Positions 34,873-47,600 of a DNA stretch of 60,000 nucleotides are shown piece by piece; positions within the stretch are counted from its first letter, which is position 1, and every line of letters starts with the position of its first letter. The DNA is taken from the NCBI RefSeq assembly GCF_030272615.1, contig NC_081405.1, forward strand, positions 155,481,613-155,541,612, read 5' to 3'. A model generated the notes under the pieces. The model did no database searches, was not told where the DNA came from, and saw only the letters and a program-made list of their open reading frames with translations. A program made the translations under genes and the position numbers. The stretch is from Cryptomeria japonica. Taxonomy: Eukaryota > Streptophyta > Pinopsida > Cupressales > Cupressaceae.

Positions 34873-35159
34873 ACTTTTTATTTTGTTTGGTATGTCTATG
34901 TTTTACGCATTCGCCTATATATTTTCACACAATCGCTATGTCAGTATCATGCATTCGCTTTGTCAGAATTACAGATTCTCTCTAGTAGGATAACGCAATC
35001 TCTCATATGGTATCACACATTCACTCAGGTATTATTACGCATTCATATTTTTTATAGTTAGGTTTTCTATTTTCTATGGATTTTCTTGGGTTACTGATAA
35101 TCTATCTGCAGCATGTGGCAAATTTACAGAGAGGACCAAATTATTACTGAATCATAAAC

Positions 35160-35345
35160 ACTCATGTTATCACACTTTAACTTTGGGCTTAAAATAAACC
35201 TACTTAAAATAGACATGCATGTTATCACACTTCAGTTTTGGGCTTAAAATAAATCTAGTTAAAATTGACATGCATGCTTTCACACTTCAGTTTGGTGTTC
35301 TAAAATTGACATGCACATGCATATCTCACACCTAATTTTGGGTTT
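35160..35345 (+). repeat. Tandem repeat of about 63 bp in the leader of D
   Basis: Three copies of a unit containing ATGTTATCACACTT, TTTGGGCTTAAAATAAA and TAAAAT.GACATGCATG, the last one decayed. No coding signal. Confidence 0.75.
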
Positions 35346-35399
35346 TTTAAATGAACATAAATTAGGCTTATCAATAGAATAAATCACACTTCTCTTTTT

Positions 35400-36300
35400 G
35401 AAGGGAAAGAAATTTTTATTGTGTTTGGGGTGGACCTACTGTTGCATCAACTACCTTTCCACCCACCTTCAGGGTCTTGGGAGAAAGGGAAAGGTGATAA
35501 CAACACCCAATTTTTCAATTTAGTAGTGAGGGGTATCTTTGACTGGGGATTTCATCACCCCATAGAGGTACTTTGAATTGGGATGTGTTGCGGATATCAT
35601 CTCTTCTAGCGTACTCTCAAGCGAGTTTTCCGAGCCACTATATAAATATACTCGTTAGGCGGCTAGAGTATTGAGTGAATTCGACATATGTGGGGGCCTT
35701 CCCTGCACCGATAAGCTAACTAAAGTCTTAGTGGATCGCTTTAAGAATCCATCGTTGGATCGAGACCCCTCAAAACTTACAATACGAGCCAACTTAGTAG
35801 CCCAAATCCCACATTCAGTGATTCTGGGAGTGTGGATCGTACCCCAAAGATACCCCTCATTTACCTTTCATTATGAGATAGAAATCCCTTGGTCATAAGA
35901 TCTTTAGATCTTTGGGGTAAGAGAGACTGGCATGCCTGAGAAGTGTGTTCTATAGAGTGGAGCCAGTGTTGCCAGACTCTCTATTTGTTCATCTTGTTTC
36001 AGTATTTTGTTGTGGGGGCCTCATTGAATGGTGTCCACTTTCTATCCTAAGATTGTCTTATGTGCTTTTATGTGTATCATTGTTCCAGACCAGTATTGAG
36101 TCAGTTTTTGGGCTATTTCAGGCCCTATCTTGTGTATTCCATGAATTCTCAGAGTTGGTCAGAACATAGTTCAGTCATTTATACCTGTCTTCAAACAATT
36201 GTTCTCAGATTTGAAAAACAACAAACTTTTCTTACAAACCAAATTTAATTTAAACAAAGTTTACCTTGAAACATTGGATAGTCCTGCAAACTCCAAAATT
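35400..36300 (+). other. D leader, no gene recognised
   Basis: Contains a TATA-like CTATATAAATATACTCG near 35640 and an open stretch (35671-35895) that lacks an ATG and any known domain. I see nothing firm here. Confidence 0.3.
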
Positions 36301-36348
36301 TTTACATACATGTGACCATAGGCATTCCTTGCATAGTCCTCATTTACA

Positions 36349-36570
36349 TCCTCATTATTGTCCTCATATACATCCTTAGAATAAGTCCTTGCATTCACGT
36401 CCTCATTATCATCCTCATATATGTCCTTAGAATAAGTCCTTGCATTTACATCCTCATTATCATCCTCATATACATCCTTAGAATAAGTCCTTGCATTTAC
36501 ATCCTCATTATTGTCCTCATATACATCCTTAGAATAAGTCCTTGCATTTACGTCATCATTATTGTCTTCA
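36349..36570. repeat. 51-bp minisatellite in the leader of D
   Basis: About 4.3 copies of a 51-bp unit (CATCCTTAGAATAAGTCCTT followed by GCATTTAC and TCCTCATTAT blocks). The unit is a multiple of three, so repetitive open frames exist on both strands; these are probably by-products. Confidence 0.9.
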
Positions 36571-36596
36571 TTTATATCCTTACTTTTCATATTTCC

Positions 36597-36830
36597 TTGC
36601 ATAGTCCTCATTATCATCCTCATAGAGTTCCCATACGTCATCATTATCTTCAAATAAGTCCTTACATTGTCTTGCATAGTCCTCATTATCATCCTCATAG
36701 AGTTCCCATATACGTTGCAATAATCTTCACATAAGTCATTACATTGTCTTGCATATTCCTCATTATCATCCTCATAGAGTTCCCATATACCTCATCATAA
36801 TCTTCACATAAGTCCATACATTGTCTTGCA
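36597..36830. repeat. Second minisatellite of about 75 bp
   Basis: Three copies of a 75-77 bp unit with TTGCATAGTCCTCATTATCA and TCATAGAGTTCCCATA. It shares the CCTCATTATCATCCTCAT core with the 51-bp array, so the two probably grew from one ancestor. The pattern fades toward 36960. Confidence 0.8.
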
Positions 36831-37331
36831 TAGATAAGTCATAATCTTTGCATAAGTCCTTGCACAATCATCATAATCCTCACATAATTCCTTTCATAAT
36901 CATCATAATCTTTGCATAAGTCCTTGCATAGTCATCGCAATCCCAGTTTTAGTCCTTGCATAGTCTTCATCATCATAAGACATAGGGTAAAATCATTATC
37001 TCCATTTTGCATTATCTTCAAAATTAGGGTGTTCCCTAGTCCAAGTCCAAAGTTGCATTGTCATTCTTTAGGGTTTCATCTTGTCATTCCTTAATCCAAT
37101 TTGTCAGAAAAAAAATTCAAAAATTCAAAAACATAGGTTGCATTTGTCATCCTCAGTTGCCTTTATCCATTTTCAAAATTCAAAAAAATCCAAAAAAATA
37201 GGGTTGCATTGCATTTCATCCCTAAACTTCAAAAATAAAAACAAAATGGCATATAGTGCAATGGTTGAAACAGCTCTCAAACTTCTAGGAGACAACATTA
37301 CCCTTATCAAATTTCCAACTTTCATGGGACC

Positions 37332-39206
37332 ATGTCATTGCAACCAAGCAATCAATCATCTCAATCCAACATATACATGTCCCAAAACATGCATCAAACT
37401 CATCAGGAACAAACAAGTGTCATACCTATTTCTCCATCACTTGAAGAGAAACTAGCTCGATAAATAGAGATCTTGGAACAAAATGTTAAAAAGGGTGAAG
37501 AGAGTAGATCCCACATGTTCAAACTATTTCAAAAATTTGGAGATCCCATTACAAACCTAGAGCCAGTTGATGTGCGGGCTCTTATTATGAAAGCAGACAT
37601 ACCAACTATTCTCACACAAATAAACATGAGAAACCAATATCAACAACAAACACATCCAACAATGCAAGTCCAAAAACCAATACAACAAACAACACAACTC
37701 TCAGCACCGCAAATTGTGCAAATAAGTCAACCACTACCAAAGTCATACACAATTCCACAATCAATTTTGCCATAAGTCACATCACATGTCTATGAATATC
37801 CTCTTATATATTCAAATACACCACCAAGGGTTCCCCAAATGAATGCAAGTGTATTTACAAACATGCCACCCTTTGGACATCAATTGAGCATGGTCAATGT
37901 GTCACCTATCATGCAACAAAGTCATCTTCCCATGTCTAGAAATGGTTCTTCCCATCAAGACTTTGCACCTCAAGTAGCCTTCATATCTTCCACCATTTCC
38001 TCATACCCTGAAGTCACACAAGAGCCGTCCACACCATCTTTATCCAATAATGCAACCTCCCAAAGGCTATCCATAATACAGATCCAATCTAATCCAAGTC
38101 ATGATGCTAGTCCTTTCCATGCTTCAGAAATTCAAGACCCAATCACATCATATACTCCTATCACAGAGAGCCACATTCAAAATCCTTTCTCATTAGGCCA
38201 ATGTGTTGAAACATTCCAAGAGTCTCCCATGCATACCCAAACTCCTTCCACATTTCATGAGGATGATCCAAAATTAGAAGAAATGAGTCCTAAAATAAAT
38301 CAAGATCAAGAACAAACCCTTCCATTCTACCCAATTTTTGATCAAGATCCCACTGACCAAGAATCTTATGATGATCTCCTCACTCTTTTCTATTCCATTC
38401 ATAATGATAACCTTTTGTCTCAATAATAGAGTGTCCTTTCAAGTCCCATCCAACATCCACCTCCTAAGAAAGATCAGGACATCCCCTCCATCCTTCCTAA
38501 TAATCCCTTTCCAAGTCAAGATCAAAGTATTCCTTCACTTTCATGTCCTAATAAAGATCCCATTATTTCTCCAAATCTTGATCAAGATCCCTCAATCCCT
38601 TCATTTCCATGTCATAATCCTCCATTTCTCTCACAAGATTCCCTCTCAAATGAATTTACCATTTCTCCTAGTGATCCCAATCCCTCTACACAAGTTGTTC
38701 ATGAATCCCTTATCAATAAAATCAACAATCCAGATCACACTACACATGACAACTTGTCAACATTGGTATGTGCACTATCATCAAATGCCAATGTCATGAA
38801 AGAAACAAGCATAACACCAGCTAATGAAATCAACACGCATATGATTCCATCATCTTCTTTAAGCAAAAATATAGCAGCAGCTAATGAGATCAACACTTGG
38901 TCAGTTTCATCATCCTCTTCAAGTGCATCAATAAAAACAAACATAACACCCGCTCATGTCACAACTTCAAAACCACAATCTATTTGCCTCATACACCCAC
39001 ACTTGATAGATTGGGGGCAAGAGAATCTCCCACAGTTCGATTGCTTTAAAAATGATAAGGCTATAGCTGAATTTATGGGTTCCAGAGCTGGATTTCCCTT
39101 TGATGATCCACAAAATCCAAAAACTATGGAAATAAACATTGGAGATGTTGAACATGTACACATAGTTGAGTCCTTATATCCTATTGAAAAAGACATCTTT
39201 ATCTGA
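37332..39206 (+). pseudogene. Gag-like Pro/Gln/Ser-rich protein of element D
   Basis: One frame of 624 codons from ATG 37332 (MSLQPSNQSSQSNIY) to TGA 39204, broken by TAA 37461, TAA 37773, TAA 38424 and TAG 38427. The first 150 residues are Q/S-rich followed by a short helical part (LEEKLAR, IEILEQNVKKGEE, FQKFGDPITNLEPVDV). A long Pro/Ser/Gln/Asp-rich low-complexity middle follows. The last 75 residues look folded (HPHLIDWGQENLPQFDCFKN, MEINIGDVEHVHIVE). No zinc knuckle or enzyme motif. Gag is inferred from position as the only long gene after the primer site. The function of the C-terminal domain is unknown to me. Confidence 0.5.
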
Positions 39207-39800
39207 CTCTTTAAACAAAGACCAATGAACTACCTACATAGAACTTCTTAACCTTATGAGCAACATGCACTTTAAATGATATTATATCTAAGGCTTGGGA
39301 TAGTTTAGGTTTTGCTTTCCACATTGCATCTCATTTTATTCAAATCACTGTATCACATATATTTTATTTTTCAAATGCATCACATTCATAAAATTCTTGC
39401 ATTGGCATATAGCAGCATTAATAAAACAGGGCAATTGTCCAAGTTCATCATCTGTTTGCATTCAAGAGAAACAAGGGTCATCTCCTTTCTTGGGTATTCG
39501 GACATGAAGTATTTGAGGTCCTAAGGTCATTCATTTTCAACATCACCCTGTGATGACGCTTTACTTATGGTTGGGTAGTAATTTCACTATTTGAGACTTG
39601 TTAACCCAAAATCTATTAATTGATATCTCAAACACATTAAAAAAATCTCTAATTCATTTGAGACACCTAGTTGATCATATGACTATTGAAAAATCTAAAA
39701 TTCCACTTCAATGCCACTGTAATTGTCACACCCAAGTAGGTTCCATTACTTACAAGTTAAGGAATGAAAATATAAAACAAAAAGTGCTATGCTGAATATC
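39207..39800 (+). other. D internal region after the Gag-like gene
   Basis: About 600 bp without a credible frame. E inserted at its end, with duplication CATCT at 39801-39805. Confidence 0.4.
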
Positions 39801-39805
39801 CATCT

Positions 39806-42800
39806 TGTAATGCCCATACCCTAGTCGGACTTTTAAAACCCGTTTGACAATGATTGACTTCCTATGTGGCATTCTTGAATGGTAGATTAACCGATATGCA
39901 ATGTGTAGTTTAGACAATATAAATAAATTGTGCATATTTATTATTGTTCTTTTGCATCGATTCTCGTGTAAATGTAATTGTTTCCTAACCCTTGAGATAA
40001 ATCTTGAGCTAACGCCTTCATTAAATATGTATATGTATATGCGTGCTTGTATGAATTCATGGGTGCAGGAGATTGCAGGTACCACACCGCTTAGGGCAAG
40101 GTTTATCTCCTTTGGAATTTGCAAGGTTGAGTATGCTCCTTCATCTTTTGAATTCGGAATTAGTGGTCATTTAACCTTCGTCTTGCCTTAGCCATGGTTA
40201 GGTGAGCATCGTGCGTGGATTCGTGGAGCTTGCTTTTCATTAGGATGCGTGTCGAGAGATTTGGAGGACTCCCTCGATTTGTGTGCCTTGCGTGAGGTAA
40301 GTGAGGTTTGTTATCCTAAGTATTAAATTCAAATTTATGAGTAGACGAGCACATTAGTAATTTAGAAATTTAAATAGGTAGCTTCTTCTATATGATTAAT
40401 CATTAATTTAAGAGATTGCTTTAAATTGTTATTGTAGCAAGCTTAAGGTATTTAACTGGGGTTAGAGTGCACATTTACGCATTTGCAACATTTACGCATT
40501 TGTAGTTGAGAAATTAGAATAAATAAGACTCTTGCATTAGATTAGTCATTTATTTAAAAATGTCGCTTTATTATGTTATAGCGAGTTAATTTAATAGCTA
40601 ATTTTAAAATAATGAATTTAGTGAATTATTCGTTTTTGGAAAGGAAAAATTTAAAGTCATTTGGGAGATAGAAATAAATTACGCATTTTCGCATTTGGAA
40701 GGAAAAGGGTAAATTATTATTATTTAAAAGAAATTATTTCTTCTTACTTGTATAGTTGATAAAATATAAAAGTTTGATTTTCAGAAAATTAAATTAATCA
40801 AAATATAACGTGCTGGCTAAAATGATATGAAGAAAATTAAAAAAAAAAAATTAGAGTTGAATAAGAGATGGAAGCTTTTAAATTTTAAAAGAAAAATGAA
40901 TAAGGAGGGAATGAATGATTCCCATTTGGATTTTCATCTATTTTATTTTAAAAATAAAATGCCTAAATTCGAAATTAAAAATTAGGGTAAAATTAGGGTT
41001 TCACTTTTTAACCTAGTTTTGGAGACATTTTGGGGGTTCTCTTTTTGGGGAAAAAGGTGGGAGAAAATGGAGTTTTTCCTTCTTGTTGGGAGTTGCAGGT
41101 GGAGCTCTTCCTCAAATTCATGCCAGGAATGCTAATGGGAGGTAGGTCTCTTGTGCATCTTGTATTTGCATTTAAAACCATAAGAAATGTGTTTGGAAGA
41201 AAACCTTGAACTGTTATTTGGAAATCTTTCCCCATTTTGATATTTTGGATATTCTGAAAAGAAACAAAAAAATGAAAAAAAAGAGATGGCTGTGACTGTA
41301 TTTGTTTTAAAAAAATGGGTCTTGATAGAAATGGTATGGGTTTGGAAATATCCTCTTGTAAGTCTCCTTTTAAGACTGTTTTTTTTTTATGACATTGGGG
41401 TTTTGCTGTTGTGAGTGGAAGTGGTTGAAAACCACGTTTCTTATTTTAAATAAAACCTCTTGTATGAGTGAATCAAAATATTTATTTTTTCGAAACATTT
41501 CATGTTTTTTTTTTATTGTTTATTAAAAAAAAGGGGGAACTGCGTTTTATTTTTACCGCGCTGTGCGTGGTTGTTTGAATGTGAGTTGGGGTTTGGAGGG
41601 CGGGGAGCGGAGCTCCACCCGCTCCTCCTCCCCCCTCCCCCGCTCGCTTCCCGTTTAAACACCTTCGCTCGCGTCCCGTTGACCACCCCCGCTCGTGTCC
41701 CGTTGACCTCCCCCGCTCGCAGGTGCAGACACCCCGTGGCCGCGGCACTGCGGTGGCCGCAGGGGCCGTGGTAGCCGCAGGGCGCTGCGGACCTGCGGGC
41801 ACCGCAGCGGCGCCACCGCACGGGTCCCCTCGGCTAGGGTTTGGCCGAGAGCCAACTCTCTTAAAATTTGTTTTTATTCGTTTGATGAATGAAAGTTATT
41901 AAATTAGTTTTTTTTTGTAAGTTTTTTTTTAAAAAAAAAAAAAGAATGGTTTCAGTTTGTCTCATTTTATATACAATCAAAAAAAAAAAGGGATGTTTAT
42001 TAATATCAGTATGTTATAAGCAATATGTTAAATTAAAACTTGAATGGAGATGTACATTTTAAATAGTTATGATTTTTCCATTTTAAATGTCAAAAAAAAA
42101 GAGGATAAGTAGGTATATTAAAATATATGTTAATATAGGAAACATCTAATTAGTATTTATATACTTGATGACCTATATGGACTTTACTTTTCTAAAATTA
42201 TTATGGAAATGATTTTCAATTATCTTTATGAATGTTGAGACGTGCATTTAAGCTTTAATTCTTTTAAGTGGGGAAATGTTGGGACTCTCGGTAAGGTGCT
42301 AGTTGGGTAAATCGGATGGTGGTGTTAGTCCTTAATTTTGTTTTTATGTATGCAATAAAAGCTTAATTTAGCTCGGGAACGGTATTCCCATTTCTTTATT
42401 TACTCTTAATTTATTTTTGTTCCTATATAGTAATAAGGCATTCCTTGTGTAGTTAGAAAAGGGGCTAAATTATCTTTGTAAAACCAACTTACCATTAGTG
42501 GGTATCTAAGGGTTAATTAATTTGGTTAGACGTTTATGACAACTTGAGAAAGTGTTGAATTTACTCGTCAACGCTTGAGCATGACTTATTATTTTGGGAA
42601 ATTTGTTGGGTCCCCATCATCTGATTGCTCTGGTCTATCCAACGTCGGTCTTGTCTCCATTTAAGGTACCACCTGTTAAGAAATCCTTGTCCTTTTTACT
42701 TGATGTGTTTAGTAGGATCCGTTACAAAAAGGGGTCATTACGTAATTAACGTCCGAGGTGTCTGTTGTATATTGTTTGTATTCGCCTAAGTGGCAAGATG

Positions 42801-44664
42801 TAACTGACTTATAAATCATGTATTCCTAACGATATAATACCAAAGGGGTCTTGCAGTTGAGCAGACCCGGAGATGTAGCCCATCCGGGGTGAACTCCGAG
42901 ATCATACCTGTGTTATGCGATGTTTTAGCGTACTTTGTTTTATGTTTCAAATTATCATGGATGGTTGTAATCTTGCATAAGTGTATGGTGGAAAATTAAT
43001 GAATTCAAAGTTAAATGCATAACATTATTCTTATGGATAAATGTAGTTATTTAAGTTCATAAAACGTTGTGAATTATGAATATGGCAAGGTATTTAAATA
43101 TTGAAATTAAAGTGTGGAAAAAAAGTAAATTGGTAATGTTAATTTAAATTGTAATAGTGGAAGAAATCTAGATAGAATTACTTCATTGGATTAATTTGTT
43201 AATAAGTATGTTAATGGATTGAATGTAAAAGGGAAAACAAAGTTAAAACTTATGTCACAATTCCCAGATTTAGATTAAAAGGTTGAACATCATATCAACA
43301 TCTATCCTTTTACCTTAGTGAATGAATTCACGCCATGTCAATTATGTTTCATTGCATTGGATAAATTTGTTAAGTTATTTCACGTTTTAATCTTAACAAT
43401 AATCCTCACCGGATTAATTTGATAATCGTATGGACTCAATCAGGTATTCATGTTGCATATTGGATGAATATACCTAGTAATTTATGTTGTAATTATAATC
43501 GATAACCTTCACCAGATATATTTTATAAATGGGTGAACTCCATTAGATAACCTTATTCTAATCTTTATAAAAAGGGAATTCCCCCATGATTGCTAAAGCT
43601 GATCTAAAATGGGAAATGATTGATTTGTAGTTTCTACATTAAAACTTAGTAAGAGTATCTCTCTCATTTTAAGTTCATTTAACAAAAAAAAAAGAGATAT
43701 GCAATAAGAAAATTGTATTTTAATTCTAATAGAAGAACGTCATTATGATCTTATTACTCTAAACTTGAAATGATGAATGTCATCTAGTTAACGATACTTT
43801 AAATTGAAGGATGCTCTCGTGTGTTCTAATGCATATCCATCTTAATGAAATTAGTCCATTTATTTGCATTATTAAAACTTCAAATGAAATTCCATGACTA
43901 CTCACATTATACCTTTCATAAAAGAACATCAACTCATCAGTTGGCTATGCACGAAATCTAATGAAGGGACCTCACTCTTTTAGTTGTAGTTAATCCTTAA
44001 GGAACGAACTTCTCTTATTAACCATACTTTTTAATATTTAAAAAAAGATATCAAATGTGGGTGAATATTTTAAAATCAAATGAAGGAATCCTTGCTTTAC
44101 TAATCGTAGTTTAACCTTAAATGAATGAATCTCAATAGGCATATTTTTAAACATTAAAGGATGAAATCAATTGTGAATGGGTACCACAAACCCAAGGAAT
44201 GAACTTCATTATATTAAACACATGAACCCTTTTGGGGGCCGCTTAATGTAATTATGAAATTAAGTGCATTGAATAAATAACTCCTTAATGGCCTCCTAAC
44301 CACCAAAGTAAATGAACGCCTCCTAAAATTTTAAGATGTCATATCTTTGAACACATTGGTAATTAAGATCTATGCATTAGCTCGTAATTAAGATATCCAG
44401 TTTAATGGAATCTAATGACGCAAATTGAGTTAGGTGTAAGGGTTGTGTAATCGCGTTGGGAAACCTCTTAGGATCATTTAGCCTTCCGCTGTGTTATCTA
44501 GTTATAGATAACTTTGAGATAACTTCAATCTATCTTAATATTGTAACTTTTCATTAATGCTCTTAATTATTATTTTTAAAAAAAAAAAAAAAAAAAAATT
44601 GTACTCTAATTGAGTGTTTTTTTTTTAACTTAAACCCTTAGGGGTTTCCTGGTGGGGCATTACA
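39806..44664 (+). repeat. 5' LTR of element E
   Basis: 4,859 bp. It contains consensus-like splice donors and acceptors (GAG/GTAAGT at 40296, TTGCAG at 41098, GAG/GTAGGT at 41141, GCTCGCAG at 41722), a GC-rich island at 41570-41850 and many poly-A/T runs. Open frames around 41500-41855 lie in the GC-rich island and are by-products of composition. Confidence 0.95.
41570..41850 (+). other. GC-rich island in 5' LTR of E
   Basis: About 280 bp of high GC and CpG content in otherwise AT-rich DNA. It includes short tandem units of the type GCTCGCGTCCCGTTGACC and GGCCGCGGCAC. Conserved in the 3' LTR at 50210-50490. It could be a regulatory CpG island, a structured leader or captured host DNA. Confidence 0.7.
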
Positions 44665-44666
44665 CT

Positions 44667-44678
44667 TGGTATCAGAGC
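44667..44678 (+). other. Primer binding site of E (initiator tRNA-Met)
   Basis: TGGTATCAGAGC, two bases after the LTR end CATTACA. Confidence 0.95.
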
Positions 44679-47600
44679 CCATGTTGCAACACTGGGATCT
44701 CTGGTTTTGGTTGTGCCCATAGTTGGTGTGTGTGTGAGCCTACCTTATGTTTTATGCTTGTCCACCTTGATGTGAGGGTGTGATTTAACAAACCCTACTT
44801 GTGTGTAATGCGTGTGTGTTCACACTTTGTATTCACCTTCTTGAGGTAGGTGTTTTGGGAATGATTATAGGTGTTTTGTCTTCTCTTTGAGGTCTTGGTC
44901 TATGACTTCTCTTACGTAAAAGGGATTCGTATGTACCTCCGTTCTTGCTTTGTTTTACTCTTTTGACTAATCCATCTGGGTGAGTTGTTAATATCTTGAA
45001 TCTAAGAGTAGGAAATGTGCTTGTTTATGGTTTTGATCTATTTTAATGACTTTCTGCTTGAAAGACTAGAATGGCAAATGTTAATGCTTATTATGTAGTA
45101 CATTGAGTGATTATGACTCATCTTCTTTTCTCTCTCTAAGTAAATTAAAAGGAATTGATGTGTGTAGTTATCTCTCATTTAAGTTTTCTTATTGCAAGAG
45201 AAAGGATGATGTTTCTTGAGCCTTGTGTGAGCCTTATAATGTTTTTGTGCTTTAGATTGTGAAAAGGATTGATTTAGGAGTTAATTTTTGGTTAATGATA
45301 GAAAATTGTATGGTTGCATTAAAGGGTGCTCCATGTGCTTGGTAGGAGTAATATAATTAAATTTCATCTTAAGTAGGGTGCTTCAAAATGCGTAAAGTTG
45401 ATTTTGTGGAAATTGCTTGATGTGGAAGGAAAACCAAAAGAGGATATGTTGTAGTAGCTTCAAGAGTAAATTGATGTGCTCCTCAAAGAATTGTTTTATG
45501 TGCTTACCCAACTAGTGTGATTAGGACCTATTAAGTGGCTCACTTTTAACTTACTTTGGATATGGGTAATTGTCTTACTATGTTTCGAAAGGAGTAAATA
45601 TAAGACTTGCTGATTTGTATGCATTAAATGTGTAAAAAAATCTAGGAGATAGCTCTTCATTTACCTCCTTGTTATATTATGAATTTCCAATGTTAGATTT
45701 GATGTATTATTGTATTGTATTGTATTACGAATAGCGATTGTTCTCAAGAAGACTTGTATTACAAAAAAGAAAATTGGTTGTTTTGAATTCTTGTCAGAAA
45801 ACTAGAACATTATAGTACAACAATAATGATTAGAAATGTCATGTTAGGATGTTTTGGCACCTTCCTAAAAGATAGCAAAATGAAAACCGTGCAACTCAGA
45901 TGATAAATTGATATCCGAGCATATGGTGTGATTTTGAAAATTCTTGTGTATTCGTAGGAAATAGTTGATTTTCCAACTCTCTTCCTCCTCTTGTCTAAAA
46001 TATAGGAATTGTTGTTTTGGAATACTATTTAGAATGCCGTGAATTAAAGAAATTCTTGTAATGCATATGAAATTTTATGTTGCTTTGGGCTTCTAATTGA
46101 AAGGGGAAAGTTTTTCATCTTGAAAAGGGGAAATTACATAGTTAATAATGTGAATGAAAATGCTTAGGGAAGATTGAGAAAGATATCAGAATGATGTTAT
46201 TTCTTTGTGTAAATTTGAATTGTTGAAAATTTCAATACGTGGATCTAGAGTAAACTTTGTTTGGTGATTCTTGTGTAAAGCATAATTAAAACTTCCCTTA
46301 AGTATATGTTAGCATAATGTAAAGTGCTCCCCGTAAATGTGACTAAACTAGTAATAGTGCTATTCTGTGTGTGTTGTGAGAAAACCCGTACATGTTTTGT
46401 GTGCCCATGGGTGGTGAAGTAATCAACCATGGGGAATATGTTTGCTTATGGGTATGGGAAACCATACCTATCTATGTGATGTTGCTTATTTGTTTCCTTA
46501 CTGAGTGCCAACCCACGGGTTGTTGATAAGTCAGTATGTGAAGGGGTAGTAGTAGAAGTCACCGTTCCTTGAATAGTATGAACAGCATACGAGTAATGTC
46601 GACGCGAAGCAACTTTAGCTTCCCTATTTCGAGGAAAAGCATGGTTTTGTAATGAAACTATAACATAGGTGTACTCAATACTTCCCCTTGTGATGAACCG
46701 ATTTACGAGGTTCATATGTGCCAGCCTATTCCTATCCTTTATCTTGAGCATATTGATGACAGTTTTTGAGCATATTGTTGGATTCCATTGGAGCATTTGT
46801 TGCCTTGTCTTCATGAGAGGCGTGTTATTTTCTTACATAAGTTGCCAACTAACTAGTGTTGGTAGACTTGTGGGTAGACCTTAGCCATGTATACCTTTGG
46901 CTTACGGCGAGTATCCTGAGAGGAACATCGCTATGCGGAGTGTGACCAGCGCGTGCCTTATCCACGGGGTACACTGCCATGCGGGATACATCCATTGCGT
47001 GCTTTGTCCGCTTGGAGTATTGCCATGCCGTGCTGAGACACGATGCGGGATGTAGTAGACATTTCCATGCGGCCTACCGCTAGGTATTGGGTAGAGCCAT
47101 GCCACGTGACGACGTGATGCGGGGTGATGTCGAGGTGCACACTGCCATGCCATGTGGATGTGTGACTTGGCTACACCACATGATGAGCTACTAGGATAGC
47201 TAGACGATTGTTCCTTCCTTCCTCGTTGGTGGCTAGCTACTAGTCACGTAGTGATGTAATGTGCAAATTATGATTTTCTTTTAATTATTTAGTTATTTCT
47301 TTGTGGGCCAGCAATTTGTTTTACTTTGACCATTGACAGTTTAGCCACGATCTTGCAATCTTGATCTTACTTGCTTTGATGTTGCAAATCCGGAAATTAT
47401 TTTCTTCTTTTATTGTTGGAATTGACAATTATTACCTTTAATCTTTTGTACTTTGGTGGCTAAACCGGTTTATCCTTGTTGTTTTCGTATGCTGGTCTTG
47501 TGTTGTAATGTGAATTCCTCTCCAAGAACGTAGGAGACGGGCTTGGATGAGTGTATACGAGGAAGTAGATGCAAGGAACCTTGAGGATGGGGGTATGTGA

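Noticed and set aside
35671-35895. 75-codon open frame in the leader of D after a TATA-like word
   Set aside because: No ATG in the frame and no recognisable domain; kept only as a note on the leader.
36261-36734. Long repetitive open frames on both strands, with a 17-residue repeat on the minus strand
   Set aside because: By-product of a 51-bp tandem repeat whose unit is divisible by three. No start context or domain.
36349-36830. Possible CRISPR-like array
   Set aside because: Copies are contiguous with no unique spacers, in plant retrotransposon DNA; it is a minisatellite.
41500-41855. Several overlapping Pro/Arg/Ala-rich open frames on both strands (again at 50115-50527)
   Set aside because: They exist because the GC-rich island lacks AT-rich stop codons. 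Frames overlap on both strands and have no domain.
46446-47153. Minus-strand open frames inside E, including a His/Arg-rich one
   Set aside because: No domain, opposite to element direction, and one simply reads the CCATGCGG repeat.
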